DNA from: Lolium rigidum
Taxonomy: Eukaryota; Streptophyta; Magnoliopsida; Poales; Poaceae
DNA length: 64,000 nt
Assembly: GCF_022539505.1 (NCBI RefSeq)
Contig: NC_061509.1
Span: 208,964,254-209,028,253, forward strand
Reading direction: 5' to 3'
A program made the translations under genes and the position numbers. This document shows positions 46,511 through 57,045 of this stretch, piece by piece. The stretch's first letter is position 1. Each line of letters begins with the position of its first letter. The notes beneath the pieces are model-generated. The model was not told the DNA's origin, made no database searches, and saw only the letters and a list, made by a program, of their open reading frames with translations.

Positions 46511-47427
46511 ATAATACGTAAAACCGCCCTTCAAAGATACTTAGAGGGTGGAAGCTAATTAACCGCCAACAGAGAGAGAGAGAGGGGTTATCCTGCCCGT
46601 TCCCTATATCATACGATCAACGGTCGGTGGGCACGATCCGCGTGACATGGGCTAGACCAATCGGAGCGATGATGCACGTCTGCGAGAATTTGTGAAGAGA
46701 GAGGGCAAAACTGAGTACTATCAAGAAACCAAGGGCACTTGAGTAGTAAATAGACTAAGGGATTCAAATATGAGATTTAAAAAATGGAAAATGCGTGTTT
46801 TGTACAATGAAACCCATCTTGGCCTACCTCAAACTATTTGCAATACCAATATACATCGAGTGTGAGAATTGTGGCCTCATTTAGACAAAGTATGATTTGG
46901 GGGAAGTCTGTTTTGGGAAGGGCTTATTGTGGAAAACCATGCACCTTCATAGCTACTAGGTGATTTGAGAAGTGGCAATTTGTGGTAAAACTTGATTTAT
47001 CTATGATTTATCTATGATTTGAGAAGTGTCAATTTGTGGTAAAGACTCCATGAGTAAGTGCCACTCTTTTTAGGATTTTTTTGCACATTAAATGACTCAT
47101 TTAACTAGTTACTCCCATTTGTTGACTCTCTGTTGACCAGCCACTTGAGGGTAAAACTGAGTATATTGCACTAGCCGGTATTAGCACTCGAGGGGAAAAT
47201 TGAGCACACAAAAAATGCTAGTATAAGACTCGAGGGTATACCCGAGTATATCTAAATTTCCGGGGTTAGACTCGAGGACACGTGCAATTGTTGACGCGTA
47301 GACGCGGGTCGCGGTGGAGAAGTCGAGACGTGCAATCGTGGACGCGTGTCGCGTTGCGTAAGTCCAAGACGTGCGGACGTGCACCCGTGCACGCGTAGGA
47401 CGCGGGTCGCATTAACCACCCCTCGCC
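46511..47427. other. right interior of the Mutator-like element before the captured gene
   Basis: There is no coding sequence. Words such as AAAACTGAGTA recur (about 46709 and 47153) and echo the terminal inverted repeat. GAGAGAGAGAGAG lies at about 46570. Around 47280-47410 repeated GACGCGGGTCGC words precede the TATA box of the gene-like region. Confidence 0.5.
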
Positions 47428-47435
47428 TTTATAGA
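47428..47435 (+). promoter_or_regulatory. TATA-like box of the captured gene
   Basis: TTTATAGA lies 131 bases before the ATG at 47559, in a C-rich leader with TCTCTCCC tracts typical of plant promoters. It suggests that the element carries promoter and coding parts together. Confidence 0.45.
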
Positions 47436-47558
47436 CGCCTCCTCGCACCGTCTCTGTCACTCTCACTCGCTCACGCATCGCCAACTCTCCCACGTCCCAT
47501 CATCTTCTCCAAAGCAAAAACCTCTCCCTCTCCCTCTTCCTCTTCCTCCGCCGGAGAG

Positions 47559-48739
47559 ATGGACAAGGAGAATGCCAATCCCATCGTCGAGGTTGGCTCG
47601 AAGCGCGACGCCTCCATCTTCGGCCCCGTCCCCTCGACGGACGATGCCGCCGCCGCCGCCGCCGTCGCCGGTGCATCGGAGGCTGCTGCCGCCGGTGGCG
47701 GTCGGATCCCGGCGGGATGGGACCCCTACGACCCCGTGCCGTACGTCCCGCCCCCGAACCCCTACGACACCTCCCCTGGAGGACCCATGGAACGAGGTAA
47801 CTACGGTTTGCTTCCTTTTTTGTTCCCCATTCCTTTTTGAACCCTATTTTTGCTGGTGTAGATGGATCCGTAGATGGATGAGTATTGGGCTAATATTTGC
47901 GCCGATTTTATTCCATTTTGTTTTGATCACTTCTTGATTTCGTTTAAGATTTGGGGTTCGGCTGTTCGGTTAATTTATGCAAGTAATATTGGATCTCAAT
48001 CGGTTAATTTATGCAAGTAATCATGGGATCTCAATCAGTTATTTTATGCACTAATCAAAAGATATCAACCGTTTAATTTTGCAAATAATCTCGAATGTGT
48101 TCAAGTTCAGATCTAGTTCGGATCTAGAATCTGTTTCTTTGCCTATGATGAATGGTTGGGCACAAATTTTTACTGGGAGGGTTCAGCGAACCATTGTTGT
48201 GTACAAATCACGTTGTGCATGAGCTTTAGTTCGCTTACACCTTCCCCGTAGATATATAATCATGTCCACTCTAACCGAGGCTGACTCGTTTTTCTTAACT
48301 TTGTTATCATGTACGTTAGTCATCGTTGCAACTCATTCACTAGTTTCGTTTGATATGGATCAGATGTCCGGCAGCGACGTCGGCAGCGACGAAGAGGAGG
48401 AGGACGTCAAGACTCGCCGAGTGTCTGCGGAGGTCGCAGGTCGGCCGATACATCTCCTACTTCGCCAAGGAGGTGTACGAGTGCCCTTCCGCACCAGGAG
48501 ACTCGGCGCCACGGACTTCAACCGCCTCGTCACGCATGCCGAGAACATCGGCAACACCTTCCCCAAGGTCGGCACGACGGTGAACGTCCACTCCTTCCGC
48601 GCCAAGCACAGTGGCGCTCGGCATGCACCTCCGCAGCTTGCAGCGGGTGGAGATCTCCGCCGGGCGCATGCCTCCGCTCAAGCCCAAGGCTCCCAAGGGG
48701 AGCAAGAGCAACAAGTGGAGGGAGAGCCAGATGGGGTAG
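47559..48739 (+). pseudogene. broken two-exon gene with zf-XS-like zinc finger
   Basis: Exon 1 starts MDKENANPIVEVGSKRDASI and passes an Ala tract and PAGWDPYDPVPYVPPPNPYD. After a frame change it ends EDPWNE at a GT donor (47797). Exon 2 starts at 48364 (MSGSDVGSDEEEEDVKTRR) after an AG. The parts QVGRYISYFAKEVYECP, RTRRLGATDFNRLVTHAENI, FPKVGTTVNVHSFRAKHS and HLRSLQRVEISAGRMPPLKP follow in changing frames to a stop at 48739. The Cys-Pro start, the HAENI helix and the final AKHS resemble zf-XS domains of plant RNA-silencing proteins (SGS3/FDM group). The second Cys of the finger is lost at a small deletion. It could instead be a transposon-specific family. Confidence 0.6.
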
Positions 48740-49491
48740 GCGGAGTCCTGGACATGTGCTGCTGCTGCCTCCTAGTTTGTTGTTGGGATCCCTTTGTTGT
48801 TAGCTAGGGATCCCTTGTTGTTATGTTAGTATGATGGTGTTGTGAAGAACCTGTTACTATGTTGGCTGCTGTGTATGCAGCCTATTATCTATCCATATTA
48901 TCTAGGGATTATCTATCCCTAGTCTACTATATTTTGTTGGCCGTACTTAGTTTTCTTGATTTACTATGACTGTGAATTTATCGTACATTATCCTGGAGAT
49001 TTGCTTCTAGATTTAACTACATACATATGGACCGGAGGAGTACTAGATTTGCTGCCATATTGGGCAAACAACGAGGGCCAAAAGGCACAAATAATTGAAG
49101 AAAGTCAGAAATGCAAGCTTCTCTAGATTTTATACTAATTTGGTGAAAAGGACAGAGAGAAAGAGGGAAAAAGGTGCACTTAATAATGCCAATTTGGGGC
49201 CGAGAGAGACAGAACCCAGCTCCTCGCTCACGTGCAACCAAACGCTTCTCGTCCCGTCCCACGCGGTCCCTTTCTACCAGCCCCACGCGACGCGGGCCCA
49301 CACGACTCGGCCCCACAAGACGCGGCCCCACACGTGACGTAACGTCAACTAAACGGGAATCCTGCCGTCTGAGCTGCTTCTGCGGGTTTCAAACAAGGGC
49401 TTGGGGAAAACTGAGGAAAAACTAAGGAGCTGGGGAAAACTGAGTACAACTAAGGACCTGAGGGCATGAAAATAGAAATCCCAAAATTAAA

Positions 49492-50190
49492 ATAGTTAGG
49501 TCTATAAAAATATTTTATTTTATTAAAAAAACATGAATGATATGATGCATGATGCATATGACTTAGAAACGACACGGAAAAAACCAAGCAACGAGGAAAA
49601 TCTAATATAGGGTTTTTCGGGATCGTTACACATGTCCACCAAATCGTGTCTCCTCTGCTAATTGGGGAACTCCACACACTGGATCTTACGGTTCTCCTCC
49701 ACTGATGCTCTGATAGCTCCAAATAATAGAATTTTTTACCTAGGATTTTTTTTATTGGTATTCACACGGTTTCGTTGGTTTTTGCTCTTCAACTAACACT
49801 AATATCGCAAAACAACGAACCTTATTTTTATACCACACTGATCGCTGGGTAACGTGGGAAAATAGTGTACATCTGAATAATCTAAACGCACATAAACAAT
49901 ACACGTTTATGTTTAAAATGCAATACAAGTCAAAGTAGTTGTTCTATCGGATGCATTACACACGTCAGTTGCAGTAGAAAGAGAGATAGTGCATGCTCAG
50001 ACTTAATGGTTCTGGTCAAGACATACGGCCGGTCAACGACCAGCTTTTTGGACAAGATAAATTGCACGAAAACGACCGCAAGCTAGCTCGCACTCACTAC
50101 AGAGATCGCATGAGTGACGAGTCCCTCATTCTCAAGAAAACAGGATGGAAAAGGGAGAGCCAATTATGTTGAAGTAGCCGGCCGTTGTGT
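49492..50190. other. non-coding stretch right of the Mutator-like element
   Basis: Up to 49631 it may be the right part of an LTR ending GGGATCGTTACA. Beyond that the sequence is AT-rich with no ORF or paired repeats that I can see. Confidence 0.4.
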
Positions 50191-50194
50191 CATC

Positions 50195-50483
50195 TCATCT
50201 GGTCGTCGGCACAGCTCCCACGCCGACGGCCAGAGCGAGCCGTCAGCACGGGCACATGTGGGCGGAGGCTAACGGGCGTTATCCTAGGGAAGATCCTAGC
50301 CGTTGGCATAAGGATATCGTAGTACAGCCACAGCAGGGTCTGTGCCCACGGCATCGCTATGGGCGCAACTATTTCGAAATAGTTCCGGTAGCCTACTAGG
50401 AACCTGTCTTGTGCCGACGGTCTCGATAAAAAACCATCGGCACATGTTCTAGCCATCAGCACCTTGTGCGTTTCCTGTAGTAC
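50195..50483. mobile_element. probable CACTA end fragment
   Basis: GCCGACGGC and GTGCCGACGG/CCATCGGCAC words recur in both orientations. The stretch ends TTTCCTGTAGTAC at 50483, close to the CACTACAGGAAA terminus of CACTA elements (one end base differs). The opposite end was not found. Confidence 0.45.
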
Positions 50484-50797
50484 GTGTCAACACACCAATC
50501 TATTTTTAATCCTTGAACGTCATGTTGAACACATCGAAGCTCCCTGCTGCAACCCTAAAAAGAGCATTTCCCTGCATCCACTCTTCTCAATCACTCGTCT
50601 CAATCTGAATCCTGGCAAAAGCCTACACGGCTACACCCACCAACGTGACTTTCAGGCCGTGGCTGCCTCCCACCACAAAATACACCATGGTATAGTCCTA
50701 CGGGTAGCTCTGTGTTTTGTCACTGATCAACTCGTGATCCCAAAAGAAGCATGATTTTTACCTTCTTTTGGCTGTAGAATCAAAGCCTAGGATGAAA
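50484..50797. other. non-coding stretch, nothing recognised
   Basis: One frame of 96 residues (50464-50754) has no known motif and unremarkable composition. There are no repeats of note. Confidence 0.4.
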
Positions 50798-52213
50798 CAC
50801 TGGTAGAAAAATGGCCTTTAGTCGCGGTTCGCAACTGCCATTAGTCGCGGTTGCGCAACCGCGACCAATTAAGCGCGACTAAAGGCCCCCCTTTAGTCGC
50901 GGTTGCTTACGAAGCGCGACTAAAGGCCCGTCCACGTGGGCGGCTAGCGTGCGCCTCGGCGAAGGACCTTGAGTCGCGGTTGGTGTCCCCAACCGCGACT
51001 AAAGGCTATTTCGTTAATTTTTTTTAATTCATTTGGGTTTCTAATTTTTTTTCACTCTGTTTTTTTTTCTATTTTTTTTCAGAATTTCTATTATTTCAGT
51101 TATTTGCATAGCTTAGTCTCTATCTCTAACTACACTTATCTCTAGTCAAATTACTTACTCGTGGTCAAACTTCCCGCTCGGTCACCCATCCTCCCACTAC
51201 TCCACCTCTAGCACGCTTAACTTCCGAGTTCCATTCCGTCCCGCATCCAAGTGCTACGCGCACATGTATGTGATAGTAGTATCATATCAATCCTATTAAC
51301 ATGTTGGTCGATGTCACATTTTTTTATTGTTTGAATTTCAAATAATTTTTTTCATAAACAAAAATAATGATGTAATAATAATCGTGATGTTGGTCGATGT
51401 AACATGTTGTAGTATCATATCAATCCTATTAATTTTTTTCATTTTTTTATCTCTAGTCAAATTTTTAATTTTTTTTAATTTTTTTAAATATTTTTTAATA
51501 ATTTTTTTTGCCAAAACCTAAAAATTTGAAATTCTAAAATTTGGGTAAAAGTAATAGTAATCTTTATGCTGGATGCAATTATTAATTTTATTTTTTTGAA
51601 AAATTTAAAAAATATAAAATCCATAATTTATAGCAAAAACTAAAATCTTCCTGCTTTCGTATTTTCATTTGGAATTTTGAGAATCTAAAAATTGGCTAAC
51701 CGGGTAAACCCGGGTGAATTCGGATGTAACTTTTTTCCAGGATTTTTTTAATATATTATACGTTTTTTTCCGACGTCGGCAAACGTTATTGCGGTTTTAC
51801 CATTTTTTAAACTTTTTTTGCAAAAAAAAGTGAAAATTCGAATTTCTTAATTTATCCGAATAGTAGGTTGCATAACATACAAGAATCTGAAAACAACTTT
51901 TTTTTTGAATTTTCTATCATTTTCTTTTGTATTTTACAAACCAAAAAAAGGCGATCCACAGGGGGGGGGTGGTGGTGGTGGTGGTGCAGGGTGCGTGGGA
52001 GTATAAAAACTCGGAATTTCCGCCGGCTGCATCCCTCCATAGCCCTTTAGTCCCGGTTGGTGTTACCAACCGCGACTAAAGGGGTACCTTTTCGTCGCGG
52101 ATGGAGCATTAGTCGCGGGTCGCTTCCCGAACCGCGACTAAAGTCCCCTTTAGTCGCGGTTCAAATATTTTCGGGACTAATGAGGGTGGACGGAAGCCTC
52201 TTTTTTACTAGTG
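50798..52213. mobile_element. non-autonomous CACTA element, target duplication AAA
   Basis: The left end is CACTGGTAGAAAAATGGCC and the right end is the complement of CACTAGTAAAAAAGAGG. Both ends carry subterminal CTTTAGTCGCGGTT / AACCGCGACTAAAG words in both orientations. Three-base duplications AAA flank it (50795-50797 and 52214-52216). The 1.4-kb interior is AT-rich with no transposase and holds a 5S-rRNA-like piece. It lies 315 bases upstream of the MIR394 TATA box. Confidence 0.9.
51166..51247 (-). pseudogene. 5S-rRNA-like fragment inside the CACTA element
   Basis: The plus strand holds GGTCACCCATCCTCCCACTA and GCACGCTTAACTTCCGAGTT, the complement of the middle and 3' part of plant 5S rRNA (GAAGTTAAGCGTGCT and AGGATGGGTGACC). 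The 5' third of 5S rRNA is missing, and several positions differ. The region corresponding to the internal Pol III control boxes is largely kept. It is not a working rRNA gene; it is a captured fragment. Confidence 0.7.
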
Positions 52214-52527
52214 AAAGAAGTGCAGCATATCCCCAAAAAATATAGGTGTGCAGTGCAAGATAAGATCAGGTTCGATTTATTACTACTCCCATAGGACTAG
52301 GAGTGGCGATTTTCACAAAAGTAGAATAGCCATGGCTGGAGCTCTCATCTGATATTAAATCCCTCAGATCTCCCATACGGCGCACACAAACGTAGAGACC
52401 AAGAAGCACAATCCCATCCGCCCGAGAGATCTGCCGCCCATCACCCAACCCTCCTCCCCCTCCCCTTCCTCGCGAACCACAACTTAACCCTAGCCGCCCG
52501 GCCGCCCGGCCGCCCGCTGGTAGTCTC
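52214..52527. promoter_or_regulatory. upstream region of MIR394
   Basis: These 314 bases separate the CACTA end from the MIR394 TATA box. They are increasingly C-rich toward the gene, with CTCCTCCCCCTCCCCTTCC and a triple GGCCGCCC repeat near 52498-52516. They would be the proximal promoter. The insertion limits how much upstream sequence can act directly. Confidence 0.55.
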
Positions 52528-52535
52528 TATAAATA
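52528..52535 (+). promoter_or_regulatory. MIR394: TATA box of MIR394
   Basis: TATAAATA is followed about 33 bases later by CATCACAGTGAGAGAGAG, a likely start site near 52561-52566. Plant MIR genes are transcribed by RNA polymerase II from such boxes. The stem-loop begins about 85 bases downstream. Confidence 0.8.
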
Positions 52536-52686
52536 GCCCGCCCTGTAAAGGCCACTTCGCCATCACAGTGAGAGAGAGTAGTACTCCAGTGAGTACCTAG
52601 CTGCCATTGATGGAGAGCTTGGAACAAGGAAGTGGGAGTACTGCTAGTCATGTGGGCTTGCCAAAGGGGCGCTTACCGAGAGTTCT

Positions 52687-52706
52687 TTGGCATTCTGTCC
52701 ACCTCT
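52687..52706 (+). ncRNA. miR394: mature miR394 (5p)
   Basis: TTGGCATTCTGTCCACCTCT matches conserved plant miR394 at the first 19 of 20 positions; the last base is T here and C in the common form. The first base T is as usual for AGO1-loaded miRNAs. Confidence 0.92.
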
Positions 52707-52759
52707 TGAATCTTGCAAGGGAGATCTCACGATCTGTTGAGCTCTTGCGGATTCCTTGG

Positions 52760-52780
52760 AGGTGGGCATACTGCCAATGG
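52760..52780 (+). ncRNA. miR394: miR394* passenger strand (3p)
   Basis: The strand includes GTGGGCATACTGCCAATGG and pairs with the mature strand with bulged or mismatched positions near its middle. It matches the known miR394 passenger strand of grasses, as I remember it. Confidence 0.88.
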
Positions 52781-52900
52781 AGCTGTGTAGGCCTCCCTTT
52801 GTAAAACCCATATGGCACAAATCATGTCGACTTCTTGCCTACTACTTTTCCTGGTAGATAGGAGGTTATTGCCAGATTTGGTGACGATCTTTGTAAATTC

Positions 52901-54558
52901 ACAAGTTTGGTTTTTTTGTTTTTTGTTTTTTTCTAGGATCTCCTTGTTTGGGTTTTTTTTTGTTGGCTCTTGTTCTCTTGGTGAATGTTATGATTAATCA
53001 TCCATGATGCTTTTGGGGAAAATATTGTTATGTTATATCTGCATGCCAGTTCTTGATCTGTTTTTTGCACTATAAACCCCTCGTCTTGTGGGAAGGGAGC
53101 TGGGGTTCTTGTCTCAGCATGGCCTTCATTTGGATCTGTGTTCTCTCCCTATTCCCCATTGACCAAATTCTTCCATCATTGCTGTCCTCCCTGCAGCGCT
53201 GCTCGTTGATCTTTAACGACAACAGTGACATCCCAGTATGTGACAGTGAGAAGTTCTGTAAGTCACCGAACTTTGCTATGATTGCTTCCGATTTGATGTT
53301 TTAGTTAAAATACCAGTGACTTATTCAAGCTCTAGCTTGGTTAGGGTTTTGTGCCCGTGAGGCTGTGACAGATGATAGTAATGATGATATGTGATTTTCT
53401 TTTATGTGTGTTATGATTTCTTCCTCTGTGCTTTTGCATCTTTATCATTATTGTATTGCCTGTTCCAATAATATTTGTTCTACATGTATGTACGCAAGTT
53501 GCAGCACAAGAACTTTATTTCATGCGCCTCATGATATCAATCGTAGACCCCTGCGTGCTAGTACAGCTGTCAGCGTATTTTGTTTGTTTGTATTTTGGTG
53601 GTCTCGTGTTTAATGTGATGGCTCAGATTTGTGTATGCTAGTCAATAACCTGAACCGTGGATCGTACATCTATATGTAGTTTTACCCAACACAGGTCGAT
53701 CATTACGAGGTCGGAAAATGCAACGGAAGCTTGCTTCTTTATGTGAGTTTGCATGCATGGTATATTATTGTTTTATTGGTGATGATTACTTGAGTGTTCA
53801 TCACATGTATGAATAATTATATACTCATATATCTTTTAACAACGGGTACTAGCTTGTTGAAAGAAGGAAAAAAAACAGGTGTCATCATCACTACTGTATG
53901 TATGCACAGCTTCTGTAATTAATTTGATCAGATATGTCTAGCTAGGCAGCTGTGTGAGCATGAACTTACACTCTTGAGTCTTGACTGTCAATTGTTTCTT
54001 TAAAAAATTACCCTCTCCACAGCATTTTTTTTCCATTGTGGGTTTTATAAATCTTCTGCACCATTGAGTTCGCATTTGTATGCTATTTGTTAAAAGCTCA
54101 TTAGTCATTTTCTATGAGATGTTTGCCATTTACAAGTCATGCTTCCATTCCATATTAAATTGAAAGACTTGCAATACATATATCTGGCTTTTGGGGAACA
54201 AATCTAGTTATTGTGATCATGCATGGATCCACATTTTGCTCTGCCAGTTAATATGTAAAACTAGAGTAATTTTCTTAAATCTTGCAAGTTATCTGGGCAA
54301 CTAGGGATTAGTTTTGTTCTATGTTTGCTTATCCTTTTTGATTAACAGTGACATGATTGTTAGTGATGTTTATACCATCGTAATACTCTCGCATATATTC
54401 CTTGGCCTTCTGTTTAATTTCTGTGATAGTTTTCATCTTTGTCTAATGTGGCTACAACTTTCTGATTTTTTAATCTATAGTTCTTGATTTTTTTTTTCAG
54501 TCACGAGCTTGTCACCTTATGTTAAATTGCCCCGGTTCAATGTCGCAAGCAGTACTTA
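52901..54558. other. region downstream of MIR394, no protein gene
   Basis: The sequence is T-rich and lacks long ORFs or repeats that I can pair, unlike most of the window. It may hold the remainder of the MIR394 primary transcript, including introns, and ordinary gene-flanking DNA. Confidence 0.5.
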
Positions 54559-54887
54559 GGGCATGTACAATGGGTAGAGAAAGCACGATTTTTTTAGCGG
54601 TCCACATAATGTAGATAAGATAATAATAAAAGTGGTAAAATGTATTATTTATTATTGTTATCTCTAACAGTGAATTAGGATTAATTTAATTTAGTAGCAA
54701 ATTCTGTTGCTAAAGAAAGAGTCATGATACAACGAAAAAATAGATTTCTTTCTAATTTTCTGAAACATCATCTTTTAGCTAAGAGAAGGTACAACCTTTT
54801 GTTTCTTTATTTCCTCCTCTAAGTAAACATCAATTCAACATGACAAGTTTAAGAGAAGGCTGACATCACCATATTATGATTGGCTGC
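54559..54887. mobile_element. Tourist-type MITE, left part or incomplete copy
   Basis: The stretch begins GGGCATGTACAATGGGTAGA after TTA (54556-54558), an end typical of PIF/Harbinger MITEs. A matching right end is not found before the next MITE. It may pair with the right end at 55173 (GAGCAAGTACAATAGAGTCC on the other strand), making one 615-bp element. Confidence 0.55.
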
Positions 54888-54890
54888 TTA

Positions 54891-55173
54891 GAGCAATTCC
54901 AATAGTATAGCCAACTGTTGGCTATAACAAGATATCATATCATTTGTAGTTATCATATAGCTAACATGTACAATAGTTGGCTATAAGAATGTAGTACTTA
55001 CTAATATATGGCCCACCTTTCAGTCTCACAAGGTGCCTAGAAGCACGTGCAAGAGCTGGCTATTGCATAGTAGCCCACCTCCCTTCTCTCTCCTCTTCTC
55101 TCTCCTCCAACTCATCTAAAATATATTATTTAATATCTTATAGTCAGCTGACTGGACTCTATTGTACTTGCTC
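54891..55173. mobile_element. Tourist-type MITE, target duplication TTA
   Basis: Ends GAGCAATTCCAATAG and the complement of GAGCAAGTACAATAG are flanked by TTA (54888-54890 and 55174-55176). Inside, AGCCAACTGTTGGCT and TATAGTCAGCTGACTGGAC words are palindromic. It has no coding capacity. TTA duplications and these ends indicate PIF/Harbinger ancestry. Confidence 0.7.
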
Positions 55174-55176
55174 TTA

Positions 55177-55989
55177 GGAGATAGTTCATTCCAGAGGGCT
55201 CTTCATTCGATTTCTAACCTCATGTATATTTATTGGACTGGTCCAGCCTGAGCCTAGGACTGAGAAAAATTAAATTTTCTGATTTCCAGATTTATCTTTC
55301 TGTTCCTTTTGTCCTGTCAGTTTCCCAGATAGATTTTTGTCTTCTTGATCGATACAGCCACACCTTTCACGCTATCAGTTCCTTTAATAGATCCGTGATC
55401 CCTGTCAGCCGTGCAGCAGTGTATGCAGCTACTTCAACGGACTATCATGATCTGAGAGCATACAAGAAACCAAAACTTTCTAAATGCTCAGGAAGTCAGG
55501 AGATAATATAGCTAGCTATGCATCTCACCATCTTCGAGAAACAGATTTTGTTGGCACAAAGAGGTGTGCTAGGTGCGACCTCTCAATGTTCTTTCATGTC
55601 AAAGGCTAGCACGCAGAGAGTAGGCCGATCGATGCACCATATGGGGGATTCCATTTCCACCACGGGAATCAAATCATCATGGACACGGGCAACAAGACTG
55701 AACAGCCTGCACTGCTAATAATGAAGGCCTGTCACCTTTTGGTCTTGGGTGCATAGTGAGTCAATGAACGAGAGCTTGCTCAGCTGCATGCATGCTAGGG
55801 GTCATCACTTTACATGTTTTCAGGCTTGCAGCGTCGCAGCCACCAGTACTACCACTCTTCTGCAACCCCCCCTCTCTCTTTAGCATGCAATTCCTGCTTA
55901 CATGTAGTACTAGCAGGAAACTCAGGCTGCCATTATTGTTCCCCATTGAACCCAGCTGCCTGCAGGTGGTCCCCTTCATCCGTGGTGGC
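55177..55989. other. non-coding stretch, nothing recognised
   Basis: A frame at 55233-55511 (92 residues) has no known motif. The sequence is not obviously repetitive. Nothing supports a gene. Confidence 0.4.
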
Positions 55990-57045
55990 CGGTGGGCACC
56001 AAGGTTTCGCCCGCGCGGTGTTGTGGATCTTCGGAGGCGACCTCGTCGCATATGGTGGTGGTGCCGCCCGTTGTAGCTATGGCCGTCGACGTCTTGGTCA
56101 GTGGCTATAGGCGGTGTGGCGGTTCGTCTTGGCTAGAAAGGCTAACTGGCACCATGGTGGTGCCGGCGTTGACGAGCTAGGTGTCCATCGCGGTGGCATT
56201 GTTGGGTGTCATGGCTCAACAACTCCGGTGATGGTGGCGGCACCGACCTCACGGCTGGTGGCGATCTAGCTGACTGCGGGGATTGGGGAGGCATGGCTGC
56301 AAGTGAAAATCGAACCCGACTTAGACCTCGGTGGACAATGACGGCGCATGTGAGTCGCTACGTTGTTAAAGGCATCGTTGTTGCAACCTTCGTCTCCTCA
56401 CTCGGGCTGCGCTAGGGGAAACCCTAGATATGGGTCTCCTAGATCGGACGATGGCAATCCGCACTGCGCGGAGCCATTCTCCCCCTAGAGATATCATTTT
56501 TGGAGCAAATGCTGGCTAGGGGATGGGTGGGGGAGGGGGCTCTGAGGTGGAGCTGTGTTGCTCTTATGGCATCGACTATGGAGGGTCTCGGCGGTGTGGA
56601 GCCGCGGAGTCTCGACAAACGATGTCTAGTGAGGTGCGTGCGCGGGGAGTGGCCGACGTTTGGCGCCATGGTGGCAACATCGGTAGGTCGACGATGTTTA
56701 TGCAGATCTTTAACCATGTAGATTGCTCACTGGTCCGGTGGTGGTGATGACATTGTAGCATTTATATGAGATGATCGCTAGAGTCTACTAGACCGCATGA
56801 GCGTTCTCCTTTCGCCTACGTCTCGGGATGTGCGATATGTTCTTGACTTCTAACTGATAAAGGTATTATGTTTTCTGTGGGCACAAGGTCATGCTGACAT
56901 GATCTTCATCTAGTTAATGTGTGGAGGTTACATGTTTTTTTATGTATGCTCTTTCTTCATGTTTTTTTGAATAAATTAATAAAAAATTCGGAATGCAACT
57001 TTTCGATGCAAAGGCCAGGGTCTCATCCTCCATTAAAAAAAGGTG
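55990..57045 (+). mobile_element. possible LINE-derived fragment
   Basis: The G-rich part (GGTGGTGGC, GGCGGCACC words) and the end GATGCAAAGGCCAGGGTCTC followed by ATCCTCCATTAAAAAAA resemble 3' parts of grass LINEs, with the A-tail at about 57043. No reverse transcriptase is present, and target duplications were not found. Confidence 0.35.

Larger units (their letters stand above)
43064..49482. mobile_element. Mutator-like element with 9-bp target duplication AAAATTAAA
   Basis: Terminal inverted repeats of about 98 bp (43064-43161 and 49385-49482) begin GGGATTTCTATTTTC and share TCAGTTTTCCCCAGCTCCTT, with roughly ten mismatches. The nine-base duplication AAAATTAAA lies at 43055-43063 and 49483-49491. 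Long TIRs with 9-bp duplications define Mutator-like elements. No MURA-type transposase is visible in the 6.4 kb. It carries instead a broken two-exon gene (47559-48739), a minisatellite and a later solo LTR. It is therefore non-autonomous and probably of the gene-carrying (Pack-MULE-like) kind. Confidence 0.92.
52561..52900 (+). ncRNA. MIR394: MIR394 primary transcript region (stem-loop 52649-52814)
   Basis: The stem-loop pairs CATGTGGGCTTGCCAAAGGG (52649 on) with CCCTTTGTAAAACCCATATG (52795-52814), and carries the miR394 duplex in the upper stem. The loop is about 52707-52759. In plants miR394 directs cleavage of mRNAs for F-box proteins of the LCR (LEAF CURLING RESPONSIVENESS) group and affects shoot meristem and leaf form. 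The mature strand and its passenger both match known miR394 closely, and a TATA box lies at the right distance. The transcript's 3' end is not visible and is set here only approximately. This is the one conserved host gene I can identify in the window. Confidence 0.92.

Noticed and set aside
47572..47937. A separate 121-residue Pro/Arg-rich protein
   Set aside because: It is the second frame of exon 1 of the zf-XS-like gene and runs into the intron.
51166..51247. A functional 5S rRNA gene
   Set aside because: The first third is missing and many positions differ.
55233..55511. Possible small protein of 92 residues
   Set aside because: No homology recognised, no promoter or exon context, and it lies next to MITE sequence.
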